Of a stretch of 64,000 nt of DNA, positions 33,523-42,900 are shown in pieces. The stretch's first letter is position 1; each line of letters begins with the position of its first letter. Location of the stretch: contig CAZJHX010000028.1 of NCBI GenBank assembly GCA_964545715.1, forward strand, positions 1 through 64,000, in the 5' to 3' direction. The notes below the pieces were generated by a model. That model had not been told where the DNA came from. It did not search any database and worked only from the letters and a program-made list of their open reading frames with translations. Source of the DNA: CAZJHX01 sp964545715. GTDB lineage: Bacteria > Myxococcota_A > UBA9042 > GCA-2863065. The translations under genes were made by a program, and so were the position numbers.

Positions 33523-36059
33523 CGGCCACGTCCCAGGCGCTGAAGCGTGTCTCTCAGACGGCGGGCCAGCATGGCCGTGACCTGCGGCGCGACGTCCCCC
33601 CGAAGCAGTAGCGCGCGGCACCCGGCGGCGTCCAGCAAGAGCAGGCGCACGCCTTTTTCTCCGGCCGTGACCGACGCGCTGCGGAGGCTGCCGTCCAGCA
33701 CAGCCAGCTCGCCGATCAATTCGCCCGGGCCCAGCTGAGCGGCTTCGACTTGATCGCCTGACCCGCTGACCTGCAGTGTGACGCCGCCCGAGACGATGAC
33801 CGCCAGCTGTTTGACCGGGCGGTCCGCCTTCCATAACGCGGCGCCGGCGTCATGCCGTACCTCCAGCGCGCCTGCGGCCAGCGTGTGGAGATCCTCGGGA
33901 TCCAGGTCGACAAACAGCTGGACGCAGCGCAGGAACAGCATGCGATCGATGATGGTCAGCGAATCGAAGGCGGCGTCCGGCACAACCGCGGCGACGTACC
34001 TGCCCGTGCCGGCCTCGTCGACGGGGCGCGCGGTCGGTAGCGTGCCCTGGGCAGCCATCTGCTGCAGCGCCTCGGCCTCCTCGCGGACGACCGGGTGCGG
34101 GTCGGCGGCCGCGCGGTCCAGCGCCGCCGAGAGGTCGGGGTGACGCATCTGGCCCATCGCCATGACCGAGCCGGCCCGCAGCCAGGGGCTGTCGGCGGTG
34201 GCCAGGCGCTCCAATACGGCGCGGACGTCGATGGGCTCGGCGGTTTGGGACTTCTTGGGCATGCGATCCATCACGATGGGGCGCAGCGTGTCGATTTGAG
34301 CCGCGTCGCACGTCTCGACGAGAATATCGAGGGCTGCGGCGCGTGTGGTCTTGTCGGGCGCGAACAGGTCCGGGGCGACGTCCCGCACCCGGGCGGGGGC
34401 ATCGGAGGCCAGCGCCAGCGCCTCCACCACGCGGTCGACCAGTCTGTCCTGGCGCTTGAGGAGGGCGTCGACCAGGAAGGCGAAGGGGGCGACCCACTTC
34501 ATGGCGGCCAGGCCGCGCAGATCCTGTCGGAAGGTGCCGATGTGCGCCAGATACCGCCGGGCGGACTCCTGCAGCGGGCCGCCAGCGGCGCGCAGGCTGC
34601 TGGTCACCTGGGCGTGGGTGGCCTGGTCGATACCCCAGTCGGCACGCAGCGCTTCCAGAACCGGCGCGGGGGCGCGGTCGAGCACGGCCTGGGAGAAGGC
34701 GCGCTGGTAGCTGTCGACCTGCAGCCGTCGCTCGACCGACATGGGCTCCGCGGTCAGCAGGTGCTGTGCCTCGTCGTCCAGGGCATCGACGATGGCCTGG
34801 TGGTCGCGCTCATCGATGGCCAGGCTCTCGCGCAGCTGATCGAGGAGGCGGCGCTCGTCCAGGCTGACGATGCCGTCGGCGACAACATCTCGGATGGTGT
34901 CCCGGTAGGCCTCCAGCTGGTCCCGGCGGGCGTTTTCGTGCCCTCGGACGTAGGCGGCGACACCGGCGGTGGTGGTGGGCGGGGCCTCCTCGAATCGCCA
35001 GCGCTTCAGTAGGGTGCGTACGCTGCGCGTCTGAAGATAGTCCACGCGGGTGCGGCCCCAGCGGCGAACGAGAAAGAGCGTGGCGACGACCGGGGCTACA
35101 AATGCGGCCACGCGCACCCCGCCGCCGATACGCAGCAGCGTTGGGGCGCCGGCAAACGCGTAAAAGGCGTTGAACGCGGAGAAGGCGGCCAGCGCCAGCA
35201 CGTGGTGACGGCGTCTCTCGGCGGCGTCCGGCCCCCTGTACAGGGGGGCGATAGCGGCTTCGAGCGCTGCGAACAGCGCCAACGAGGCGGCGCTGAAGGC
35301 CACCAGCGTGAGGGTGGCCGCCACGACCGCCGGGACTTGCGGCGCGAAGAAGAAGCCGGGGCCGAAAGCCAGGTCGGTGGTGGCGCCGCCGGTGGTCCAG
35401 CCGCCGTCGAAGTAGGCGGCCCAGGTGCCGGCGCGCAGCCAGTAGTAGACGTAGAAGCCCAGCACCAGGCCCGGGAAGGCGTAGGCGGCGACGCGGCGCG
35501 TGTCGGAGCTGAGGTCCTTCCAGTAGCCGTTCTCCTGATCGATGTCCGGGCAGTTGCGCTTGCAGGCGGTGCAGCGCACGCAGCGGGAGGTGGGTTGCAC
35601 GTCGGCGAGCGACGCAGGCTCGGTGTAGATGCGCTCCACGAGGCCGACCGGACAGATGAAGTTGCACCAGCTCTTGCCGGTGAAGACCGCGTTTGTCGCG
35701 ACGGCGGCGAGGGCTGCGCCGATGAGTAGGCCCGCGAGCCAGACGCCGTCCCCGTTGGTGGCGATGAGGCGCAGCACCAGCATGGCGAGCAGGACGCCGA
35801 ACGTGACCAGAAAGAAGCCGCGCTCCAGCCAGGCGGGGACGCGGCGCTGCTCCTTGCGCGGGAAGCTCCGGCCGAGCGTACCCAGGGCGGCCAGCGGGCA
35901 GATCACGCGCCACCGATAGAAGCCCATGAGGACGATCGCGAGCGGCAGCAGCGGCAGCAGGACGGTCCAGAACAGGCGTGGGACAACGTCGAAAGCGAGC
36001 GCGGCGGCGATGACGCCGAGATACCCGGCCAGGCCTGCGAACTTGAGTAATCGCGTCAC
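33519..36059 (-). CDS. Membrane [4Fe-4S] protein (NosR/CcoG-like) fused to HEAT repeats and a cyclic-nucleotide-binding domain
   Basis: The 846-residue protein starts at GTG 36059. The N-terminal membrane region has CPLAALG (54-60) and ICPVGLVE (135-142) of the NosR/NapH/CcoG family, then a single ferredoxin cluster CVRCTACKRNCP (Cys160, 163, 166, 170), then about five further membrane helices. A soluble helical region with HEAT-like repeats follows (LERLATADSPWLRAGSVMAM, HPVVREEAEALQQM). The last 150 residues are a CAP_ED cyclic-nucleotide-binding beta-roll (IVSGGVTLQVSG, LGPGELIGELAVLDG, SASVTAGEKGVRL). Such a combination suggests electron transfer at the membrane gated by a nucleotide or voltage-like signal. 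The phosphate-binding Arg of true cAMP sites is replaced (LRSASV), so ligand binding is uncertain. Confidence 0.82.
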   Translation of the reverse strand: MTRLLKFAGLAGYLGVIAAALAFDVVPRLFWTVLLPLLPLAIVLMGFYRWRVICPLAALGTLGRSFPRKEQRRVPAWLERGFFLVTFGVLLAMLVLRLIATNGDGVWLAGLLIGAALAAVATNAVFTGKSWCNFICPVGLVERIYTEPASLADVQPTSRCVRCTACKRNCPDIDQENGYWKDLSSDTRRVAAYAFPGLVLGFYVYYWLRAGTWAAYFDGGWTTGGATTDLAFGPGFFFAPQVPAVVAATLTLVAFSAASLALFAALEAAIAPLYRGPDAAERRRHHVLALAAFSAFNAFYAFAGAPTLLRIGGGVRVAAFVAPVVATLFLVRRWGRTRVDYLQTRSVRTLLKRWRFEEAPPTTTAGVAAYVRGHENARRDQLEAYRDTIRDVVADGIVSLDERRLLDQLRESLAIDERDHQAIVDALDDEAQHLLTAEPMSVERRLQVDSYQRAFSQAVLDRAPAPVLEALRADWGIDQATHAQVTSSLRAAGGPLQESARRYLAHIGTFRQDLRGLAAMKWVAPFAFLVDALLKRQDRLVDRVVEALALASDAPARVRDVAPDLFAPDKTTRAAALDILVETCDAAQIDTLRPIVMDRMPKKSQTAEPIDVRAVLERLATADSPWLRAGSVMAMGQMRHPDLSAALDRAAADPHPVVREEAEALQQMAAQGTLPTARPVDEAGTGRYVAAVVPDAAFDSLTIIDRMLFLRCVQLFVDLDPEDLHTLAAGALEVRHDAGAALWKADRPVKQLAVIVSGGVTLQVSGSGDQVEAAQLGPGELIGELAVLDGSLRSASVTAGEKGVRLLLLDAAGCRALLLRGDVAPQVTAMLARRLRDTLQRLGRGR

Positions 36060-36067
36060 GTGGCCCG

Positions 36068-36096
36068 ATTCTGGGCGCGGGCGTGGACACTGTCAA
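36068..36096 (-). promoter_or_regulatory. Sigma-70 type promoter for the iron-sulfur/cNMP gene, leaderless
   Basis: On the minus strand TTGACA (36096-36091) is followed after exactly 17 bases by CAGAAT (36073-36068). The GTG start lies 8 bases further (36059), so transcription should begin about one or two bases before the start codon. No Shine-Dalgarno is present. Confidence 0.6.
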
Positions 36097-36114
36097 CACA
36101 GCGCCGGTCGGTGC

Positions 36115-36120
36115 TATATT
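36115..36120 (+). promoter_or_regulatory. Extended -10 (TGCTATATT) for the phosphopantetheinyl transferase gene
   Basis: TGC-TATATT (36112-36120) ends 9 bases before ATG 36130 with no Shine-Dalgarno, again predicting a leaderless transcript. It overlaps back-to-back with the minus-strand promoter of the iron-sulfur gene. Confidence 0.5.
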
Positions 36121-36129
36121 GCCGATACG

Positions 36130-36897
36130 ATGTTACTTGCACTGCACGCGCACTCGGACTTCGAGGGCGGTCTCAAACAACTGACTGCGGCCGAGCAGGC
36201 GCACTTTTCCACGCTGAAGATCCACAAGCGGCGGCACGAGTGGCTGCTGGGCAGGCTGACCGTGAAGCGGGTGGTCGGGCGCTTCGTGGCGCGGCGAGAC
36301 GGTGTGACCCTGGCGCCGCACCAGATCGAGGTGTTGCCGGACGTGGATCGGTCGCCGGCGGTGAGCTTTATCGGGCACGAGCTGGCGGCTGTGGAGGTGT
36401 CGCTGTCACATCGCGGCGAGCTGGCGCTGGCGGGTGTGGCTGACGCCGGTGCCACGTCCGGCTTTGGCGTGGATCTGGAGCGCGTGGAGCCGAGAGCGCC
36501 CGCATTTTTGAAAGACTGGTTCGACGCCGATGAGCAGGCGCTGATCGACGGCGAGGATCCGCTGGCGCGCGATCGGCGCGTGAGCATGTTCTGGTGCGCC
36601 AAAGAGGCGGTGCTGAAGGCCGCCAAGAAGGGTCTGAGCGTGTCCGCGGACCGGGTCAAGGTGCGCTGTATCCATGAGGACGGCACTATCGACGTGCGGT
36701 GTGACCCATCGCTGTTCTCGGGCGCCGTGGTCGCGCGTTGCTGGCACCTGCCGGGCTACGTGCTGACCTGGGCGGCGTTTGAGGGATCGCGCGGGCCTTT
36801 GGATGAGCCGCTGCCGCCTCACCCGGCGTGCCGGCGTACCTGCGCGGGCAGCAGCGCGGGGGTCGCGGCATCGCGCCGCTTGAAGGTGGTGGCCTGA
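36130..36897 (+). CDS. 4'-phosphopantetheinyl transferase, Sfp type
   Basis: The 255-residue protein starts at ATG 36130. It has the three PPTase signatures: VSLSHRGELALAGVA (substrate/CoA loop), FGVDLERVEPR with Mg-binding Asp115 and Glu117, and FWCAKEAVLKAAKKGL with Lys158 and Glu159. It transfers phosphopantetheine from CoA to carrier-protein side chains. It is the only PPTase in the window and is the natural candidate to modify the giant synthase's ACPs 12 kb upstream, where the acceptor would have to be Thr. The last 25 residues are basic and Ser/Ala-rich. The stop overlaps the next start (TGATG frame). Confidence 0.88.
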   Translation: MLLALHAHSDFEGGLKQLTAAEQAHFSTLKIHKRRHEWLLGRLTVKRVVGRFVARRDGVTLAPHQIEVLPDVDRSPAVSFIGHELAAVEVSLSHRGELALAGVADAGATSGFGVDLERVEPRAPAFLKDWFDADEQALIDGEDPLARDRRVSMFWCAKEAVLKAAKKGLSVSADRVKVRCIHEDGTIDVRCDPSLFSGAVVARCWHLPGYVLTWAAFEGSRGPLDEPLPPHPACRRTCAGSSAGVAASRRLKVVA

Positions 36898-37292
36898 TGG
36901 ACGAAGACAGCGGACCCGGAAAGTATCGAAAGCAGCGTCTGGACGGCCCCGAGGGCTGGACCTGGAAGGAGACCGGCGCCCGCGGACCGGCGTGGTACCC
37001 GCCCATCGTCGAGGGCGATGTGGATACCGGCGGCGAGCACCTGGCGCTGTGTCCGGTGGACGGCGATCGCGCGCCGGGTGAGCCGGTGGCCTATGCCGGA
37101 GCGGGGGAGGGCGACGCGCTGTTTTTTCACCGGCTGGCCCGCAACGCTGAGGTGGACGAGGCGGTGGAGCGGCTCAACGACAGCTGCTTTGAAGAGGTCG
37201 GGGATCCGCCGCTGTTCGAACTGGCCTACGAGTTTTGTGGAAAGTCCGCCAACAAGCTGTATCTGAACCCGATGTGGGTCTACCGCGGTTAG
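36897..37292 (+). CDS. Conserved-looking hypothetical protein
   Basis: The 131-residue protein starts at ATG 36897, sharing a base with the PPTase stop codon, so it is coupled to that gene. It is acidic and soluble with no signal peptide or membrane segment. Features visible: WTWKETGARGPAWYPP, a helix RLARNAEVDEAVERLNDSCF and a C-terminal YEFCGKSANKLYLNPMWVY. I do not recognise a family. Its position suggests a partner in carrier-protein or acyl metabolism, but nothing in the sequence proves it. Confidence 0.65.
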   Translation: MDEDSGPGKYRKQRLDGPEGWTWKETGARGPAWYPPIVEGDVDTGGEHLALCPVDGDRAPGEPVAYAGAGEGDALFFHRLARNAEVDEAVERLNDSCFEEVGDPPLFELAYEFCGKSANKLYLNPMWVYRG

Positions 37293-37774
37293 GGCACCGT
37301 GATCGGGAAGTCTTGTTTCAGCGCGTTGTGCGCACCGACGTTGGTCGGGGTCACGGCGATATCGACCGTGATCGTGTAGTCGCCTGCCGGCTCCAGGGTG
37401 AACGTGCTCTTGGCGTCGCCGATGACGTCTTTGTTGTCGCACAGGTGGGGGGAGTTGACGCTCTCCAGGGTCAGGGTCAGCGCGGTGCCGCTGCGCTGGA
37501 CGCGGAAGCCGGTGGGCTCCTCGCAGTCTTTGTACACGGCGTTGCGCCAGATCACGGTTACCGAGGCGCCGGCGTTTGTCACCGTCGGGCCCTTGTCGGC
37601 GTCGGCGATGTTTTTGTACTCGAGCACGATGCCGCCGAAGTCGGTGCGCCAGAACTCGGAGATCTCGACCGGCAACGAGGTGCCGTCGGCGGGCGCGTCG
37701 GGCTCGTCATCGCCGCAACCGGCGACGGGCACGGCGACAAGCAGGCAAATGCAGAGTGTGATCAGGCGTTTCAT
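37289..37774 (-). CDS. Small lipoprotein of unknown function
   Basis: The 161-residue protein starts at ATG 37774 (a second ATG at 37783 lies within the -10 spacing of the predicted promoter and is less likely). The signal peptide MKRLITLCICLLVAVPVAGC ends in a lipobox, then an acidic linker. The mature part is predicted all-beta with two Cys pairs (KDCEEP, HLCDNK) and a final strand pair DYTITVDIAVTPTN. No family is recognised. Its stop codon overlaps the stop of the convergent hypothetical gene. Confidence 0.65.
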   Translation of the reverse strand: MKRLITLCICLLVAVPVAGCGDDEPDAPADGTSLPVEISEFWRTDFGGIVLEYKNIADADKGPTVTNAGASVTVIWRNAVYKDCEEPTGFRVQRSGTALTLTLESVNSPHLCDNKDVIGDAKSTFTLEPAGDYTITVDIAVTPTNVGAHNALKQDFPITVP

Positions 37775-37781
37775 GGGGCGC

Positions 37782-37811
37782 ATTGTAGGAGGCCCACGGT
37801 TCGCTTGTCAC
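37782..37811 (-). promoter_or_regulatory. Promoter for the small lipoprotein, leaderless
   Basis: On the minus strand GTGACA (37811-37806) is followed by 18 bases and TACAAT (37787-37782), then 7 bases to ATG 37774. This is close to the sigma-70 consensus and leaves no room for a ribosome-binding site. Confidence 0.55.
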
Positions 37812-37840
37812 CACGAACCGTGGACCCACATGGGGTGGGC
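37794..37840. repeat. Tandem hairpins in the divergent region
   Basis: CCACGGTTCG (37794-37803) is perfectly inverted at 37814-37823, followed at once by a second small hairpin CCCAC-ATGGG-GTGGG (37825-37839). The first overlaps the minus-strand lipoprotein promoter and may be an operator. Confidence 0.5.
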
Positions 37841-37967
37841 GACTATTCGCGGGCGCTGTGTCCGTAAGGTTGAGGAGAGGGTTGGAACTCAGGCGCCCGC
37901 GCTGGGCTGTTAAACCGAGTATCTGTCCGGTTTGAGGCCCTGTCCAAAAAACAAGCGCCACTTTCCT

Positions 37968-38003
37968 TATAATGTGCGCGTGGAGATGTCACCTTTCAGG
38001 TGA
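37968..38003 (+). promoter_or_regulatory. Promoter -10 and leader hairpin for the TSP3-repeat gene
   Basis: A perfect TATAAT (37968-37973) lies 51 bases before ATG 38025, with only a poor -35. The leader contains hairpin TCACCT-TTC-AGGTGA (37989-38003), which ends 11 bases before the GGGAG ribosome-binding site and could modulate its access. Confidence 0.5.
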
Positions 38004-38024
38004 TTACGTGGCGTGGGAGTGGAT

Positions 38025-39899
38025 ATGAGAGTTTTTAGCGCTTGGATGGCGCTGGTGGTTTCGGTGGCCTTCGGCGGCTGCGGTGATACTGCGGCGCCGG
38101 CAGGGTTCACCGACAAGGCGGTCGATGTGGCCGGCGCCGGCATCGATATCAAGGTCACGATCGACACCCCCAAGCAAGAGACCACGGGCGTGGACGACAC
38201 CGAGGACCAGGAGCAGCTGGACGAGCCCTGCAAGGAAAACTCGGACTGCGAGTTTGACCTGTGCGTGCTCACGAGTGAGGGGTCGGTTTGCAGCAAGTTC
38301 TGCGTGACCGAGTGTCCGCAGGGCTTCACCTGCCAGACCGTCAGCGGTGGCGGCGCGGATACCAACCAATACTGCGTGCCCAGGCACTTGAGCCTGTGCT
38401 TTCCCTGCGACGAGGACAAAGACTGTACGACGGTGCCCGGGGCGGCGATCGCGTACCAGAACACGCGCTGCATCTCCTACGGCGACAGCGGGTCCTTTTG
38501 TGGTGGTGACTGCGCCAAGGACAGCGACTGTCCCGAGACCTACAAGTGCGAAGAGCGGGAGTTCGGTGACACGAAAGCGATGCAGTGCGTGCCCGAGTCG
38601 GGCCAGTGCGCCTGCAGTCCGCTGGCGGAGCAGATTGGCGCGACCAGCACGTGCTGGGTGGACGCGGGCGAGGTCGGCAAGTGCTCCGGCAAGACGCAGT
38701 GCACAGGCGGTGCGTTGACGGCGTGCGACGCTCAGGAGCCGAGCGCCGAGCTGTGCGACGGCGTGGACAACGACTGCAACGGGATCACCGACGATCTGTC
38801 GGGCGACGCCGGCTCTTGCGCGGAGACCAACGAGTGGGGCACCTGCACCGGCGTGAATGCGTGTATCGGGGGGGAGCCGCAGTGTGATGCGGCGACGCCG
38901 GCGATCGACGCGTGTGACGGCCAGGACAATGACTGCGATGGGGAGACGGACGAGGACTTCTTGAACTCGGACGACGACAACCTCGCGGACTGTATCGATC
39001 CGGACGACGACAACGATCTGCTCAACGACGAGGTGGACAACTGCGACACGGTGCCCAACGAGGATCAGGCCGACTTCGACCTGGACGAGAAGGGCGACGC
39101 CTGTGACCCGGACGACGACAATGACCTGACGCCGGATGAGGCCGACTGCGACCCGTTTGACGACACGGTCTCGCCCGACAAGGACGAGATCTGCGACGGC
39201 AAGGACAACAACTGCAACGGGCCGGTCGATGAGGGCTCCCTGGACACCGATCAGGACGGGGACGCGGACTGCGTCGACGACGATGACGACGACGACGGGC
39301 TGCTGGACAAGGACGACAACTGCTCCAAGGTGAAGAACGTCGACCAGCTGGACACCGACAAGGATCTGGCGGGCGATGCGTGCGACCTGGACGACGACAA
39401 CGACGGCGTGCCGGACGGCGCGGATAACTGCCCCCTGGTGAGCAACGCGGGGCAGGAGGATAACGACAAGGACAAGGACGGCGATCTCTGCGACTACGAC
39501 GACGACGACGACACGGTCGCGGACCTGGCGGACAACTGCCCGTTCGACGTCAACCCGAAGCAGGAGGACAACGACGTCGATGGGCAGGGCAACCTGTGTG
39601 ACAAGGATGACGACAACGACGATGTCGTGGACGTCATCGATAACTGCCCGCTGGTCTGGAACCCCAAGCAGGAGGACACAGACGGCAACGGCGTGGGCGA
39701 CGCGTGCGTCACGGACCTGGACAACGACAACATCCTGGATGACGACGACAACTGCCCGCTGGTGAAGAACGAGGACCAGCTGGACACCGACAACGACCAG
39801 GCCGGCAATGCGTGCGACGAAGATGACGACAACGACGGCAAGCTGGACGAGGACGATAACTGTCCGGTGCACGTTCTTCCGTTTCAGGTGGACACATAG
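38025..39899 (+). CDS. Thrombospondin type 3 repeat lipoprotein, N-terminal segment (ends at in-frame TAG)
   Basis: ATG 38025 has GGGAG upstream and gives a lipoprotein signal (MALVVSVAFGGC). After a Cys-rich region (CKENSDCEFDLCV, CVTECPQGFTC) comes a MopE-like motif CDGVDNDCNG, then TSP3 repeats of the form DDNCP...Q.DTDxDGxGDACDxDDDND, each an Asp-rich Ca-binding unit. At 39897-39899 the frame meets a TAG inside a repeat (QVDT-stop-DDGVGDACDE). The same frame then continues for 1300 more codons in perfect repeat register. As annotated, translation would release a 624-residue product. It is more likely the first third of one giant 1925-codon gene. Confidence 0.75.
   Translation: MRVFSAWMALVVSVAFGGCGDTAAPAGFTDKAVDVAGAGIDIKVTIDTPKQETTGVDDTEDQEQLDEPCKENSDCEFDLCVLTSEGSVCSKFCVTECPQGFTCQTVSGGGADTNQYCVPRHLSLCFPCDEDKDCTTVPGAAIAYQNTRCISYGDSGSFCGGDCAKDSDCPETYKCEEREFGDTKAMQCVPESGQCACSPLAEQIGATSTCWVDAGEVGKCSGKTQCTGGALTACDAQEPSAELCDGVDNDCNGITDDLSGDAGSCAETNEWGTCTGVNACIGGEPQCDAATPAIDACDGQDNDCDGETDEDFLNSDDDNLADCIDPDDDNDLLNDEVDNCDTVPNEDQADFDLDEKGDACDPDDDNDLTPDEADCDPFDDTVSPDKDEICDGKDNNCNGPVDEGSLDTDQDGDADCVDDDDDDDGLLDKDDNCSKVKNVDQLDTDKDLAGDACDLDDDNDGVPDGADNCPLVSNAGQEDNDKDKDGDLCDYDDDDDTVADLADNCPFDVNPKQEDNDVDGQGNLCDKDDDNDDVVDVIDNCPLVWNPKQEDTDGNGVGDACVTDLDNDNILDDDDNCPLVKNEDQLDTDNDQAGNACDEDDDNDGKLDEDDNCPVHVLPFQVDT
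39897..39899 (+). other. In-frame amber codon splitting the TSP3-repeat gene
   Basis: TAG replaces the residue that is Asp in neighbouring repeats (QADTDNDGAGDACDEDD versus QVDT-stop-DDGVGDACDEDD). The flanking frame is unshifted. A single base change from GAG would create it. Confidence 0.8.
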
Positions 39900-39908
39900 G
39901 ACGACGGG

Positions 39909-42900
39909 GTGGGCGACGCCTGTGACGAGGACGACGACGGGGACATGAAGAAGGATGACGAGGACAACTGCGCGCTGGACGTGAACCCGAACCAGGCGGA
40001 TACGGACAACGACGGCGCGGGTGACGCGTGTGACGAGGACGACGACGCGGACACCATCCTGGACGTCGACGACAACTGCCCGCTGGTGAAGAACAAGGCG
40101 CAGAAGGACCTGGATACGGACCTGGTCGGCGATGCGTGCGACGACGATCTGGACGGCGACACCCATCTCAACGGCGACGACAACTGCCCGTTTGTGTTCA
40201 ACCCGGACCTGCAGAACACGGACGGCGACGGGCTGGGCGACGCGTGTGACGACGACGACGACAACGACAACAAGCCGGATGTCGATGACAACTGCCCGAC
40301 GGTGATCAACCCGCTGCAGGAGGACGTGGACAACGACACGCTGGGCGATGCGTGCGATCCGGACGCGGACAACGACAAGGTGGCCAACGCTCAGGACAAC
40401 TGTGAGTTGGTGGCCAACGCGGACCAGCTGGACACCGAGGGCGACGGTAAAGGCGACGCCTGCGATACGGACGACGACAACGACGGCAAGCTGGACGGCG
40501 ATGACAACTGCCCGACGGTGGCCAATGCGGGCCAGGAGGACGTGGACAAGGACACGATCGGTGACGTCTGCGACCCGGACTCAGACGGCGATCTCGTGCC
40601 AAACGACTCGGACAACTGCCCGCTGGTGGTGAACCCGGAGCAGAAGAACCTGGACGGCGACACCGAAGGCGATCTCTGTGACAACGATGACGACAACGAC
40701 GGCTGGGGCGACGGCGCCGATAACTGTCCGATCGACACGAACGCGTCCCAGCTGGACACCGACGACGACAAGGACGGCGAGGCGTGCGACCCCGACGACG
40801 ACGCTGACGGCCTACTGGACGTCGACGACAACTGCCCGGTGGACATCAATCCGCAGCAGGGCGATGAGGACGAGGATGGCATCGGGGACGTCTGTGATGA
40901 CGACGCGGATGGGGATCTGGTCGAGGACAGCTTCGATAACTGCAAGGACACGTTCAACCCCAGTCAGCTGGACACCGACGAGGACACGCTGGGCGACGCA
41001 TGCGACGACGACGATGATGACGATGACCTGCTGGACGGCGCGGACAACTGCCCCAAGGTGAAGAACCCGTTCCCGCAGAAAGACAACGATAACGACGGTG
41101 TCGGCGACCCATGCGACTCCGACGACGACAACGACGGGTTTGTCGACGTGACAGACAACTGCGCCACGGTCGCCAACGGGGACCAGCTGGACTCGGACCT
41201 GGATGGGAAGGGCAACGTCTGTGACAACGATGACGACAACGACAACAAGATCGACGTGGCTGACAACTGTCCGCTGACGCCCAACGCCGACCAGAAGGAC
41301 CTGGACAACGACAAGATAGGGGACGTCTGCGACGACGACGACGACGGCGACGGGTATGACGACTTCGAGGACAACTGTCCCGCGAACAACAACCCCAGCC
41401 AGCAGGACCTGGACGGGGACTCGATCGGCGACGCGTGCGAGACGGACGTGGACGGCGACGGGATCCCGGACGCTGTCGACAAGTGCAAGTTCTTGATCGA
41501 TCCGCTGCAGATCGACACGGACGGCGACGGCCTTGGCAACGTGTGCGACGCGGACGACGACAACGACAACGTCAAAGACAATCTGGACAGCTGCCCGCTG
41601 GTGTCCAATGCGGGTGACTCCAAGGGGTATGCCTGCAACCCGGATGACGATGGGGACGGCCATATCGACGCCCTGGATAACTGCCAGCTGGCGGCTAACA
41701 AGGATCAGACGGATACCGACGGCGACGGTGACGGCGACGCGTGTGATCCGGACGACGACGGTGACGGGTGGACGGACGTGGTCGACAACTGCCCCAAGGT
41801 CTTCCAGGCCGATCAGCTGAACAGCGACCCGGATGCGCTGGGCGATGCGTGTGACCCGGACGACGACAACGATACGCTGCTGGACGGCGATGACCTGTGC
41901 CCTCTGAACGCCGACCTGAGCAACACAGACGGGGACGGTGACGGGCTGGGCGATGTCTGCGACCCGGACTCGGACAACGACGGCATCGCGGATGTCCTCG
42001 ACAACTGTGATTTCGATGCCAACGCGGACCAGGCCAACAACGATAACGACCAGAAGGGCGACATCTGCGACGACAACGACGACAACGACCTGCTGGACGA
42101 TACCGTCGACAAATGCCCGTTTGTGTTTAGCTTTGACAACTCGGACACCGACGGGGATGGGGTGGGCGACGTGTGTGATCCCGACATCGACGGCGACGGC
42201 GTGCCCAACACGCTGGACAACTGCCAGTACGTGAAGAACCCGTCGCAGGCCAACAGCGATAAGCCGGTGCCGGACGCGCTGGGTGACGATTGCGACACCA
42301 ACGACGACAACGACTTCTTCCTGGACAACGCGGACACGTGTCCCAAGGTCTTCGACAACTCCAACAACCCGGCGACGTGCACGGAGGACAACGACAGCGA
42401 CGGCATCCCCAACGCCGTCGACAACTGCCCGGATGTGTCCAACCTGAGCCAGACGGACACCAACACGGACGGAACGGGCGACGCCTGTGATGACGATGAC
42501 GACGGTGACTCGACGCTGGACGACGAGGACAACTGCCCCAAAGTGTTCAACCCGCTGCAGGAGGACTCGGACGACGACCAGGTCGGTGACGACTGCGATG
42601 ACGATGACGACGACGACGGGTCGCCGGACTCGGAGGACTGCAAGCCGCTGGACCCGTTCGTGTCGCCGCTGACCCCGGAGGTGTGTGACGGCATCGACAA
42701 CGACTGCGACTCTAAGGCTGATGAGAACGGGGCGAGCGGCTGCACCACCTTCTACAAGGATGGGGACGCGGACGGCTTTGGGCTGACCGGGGATCTCCAG
42801 TGCCGCTGCAACGCGCAGGGCAAATACACGGCGCTGAAGGGCGGCGACTGTGACGACACGCTGTCCAGCACCAGCCCGGACAAGCCCGAGAAATGCGGCG

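Noticed and set aside
39000..42640. Tandem DNA repeats that could be read as a CRISPR array or satellite
   Set aside because: Units vary in length and sequence but keep protein register (DDNCP and GDACD), so they are Ca-binding repeats; spacers are not unique and no cas gene is near.
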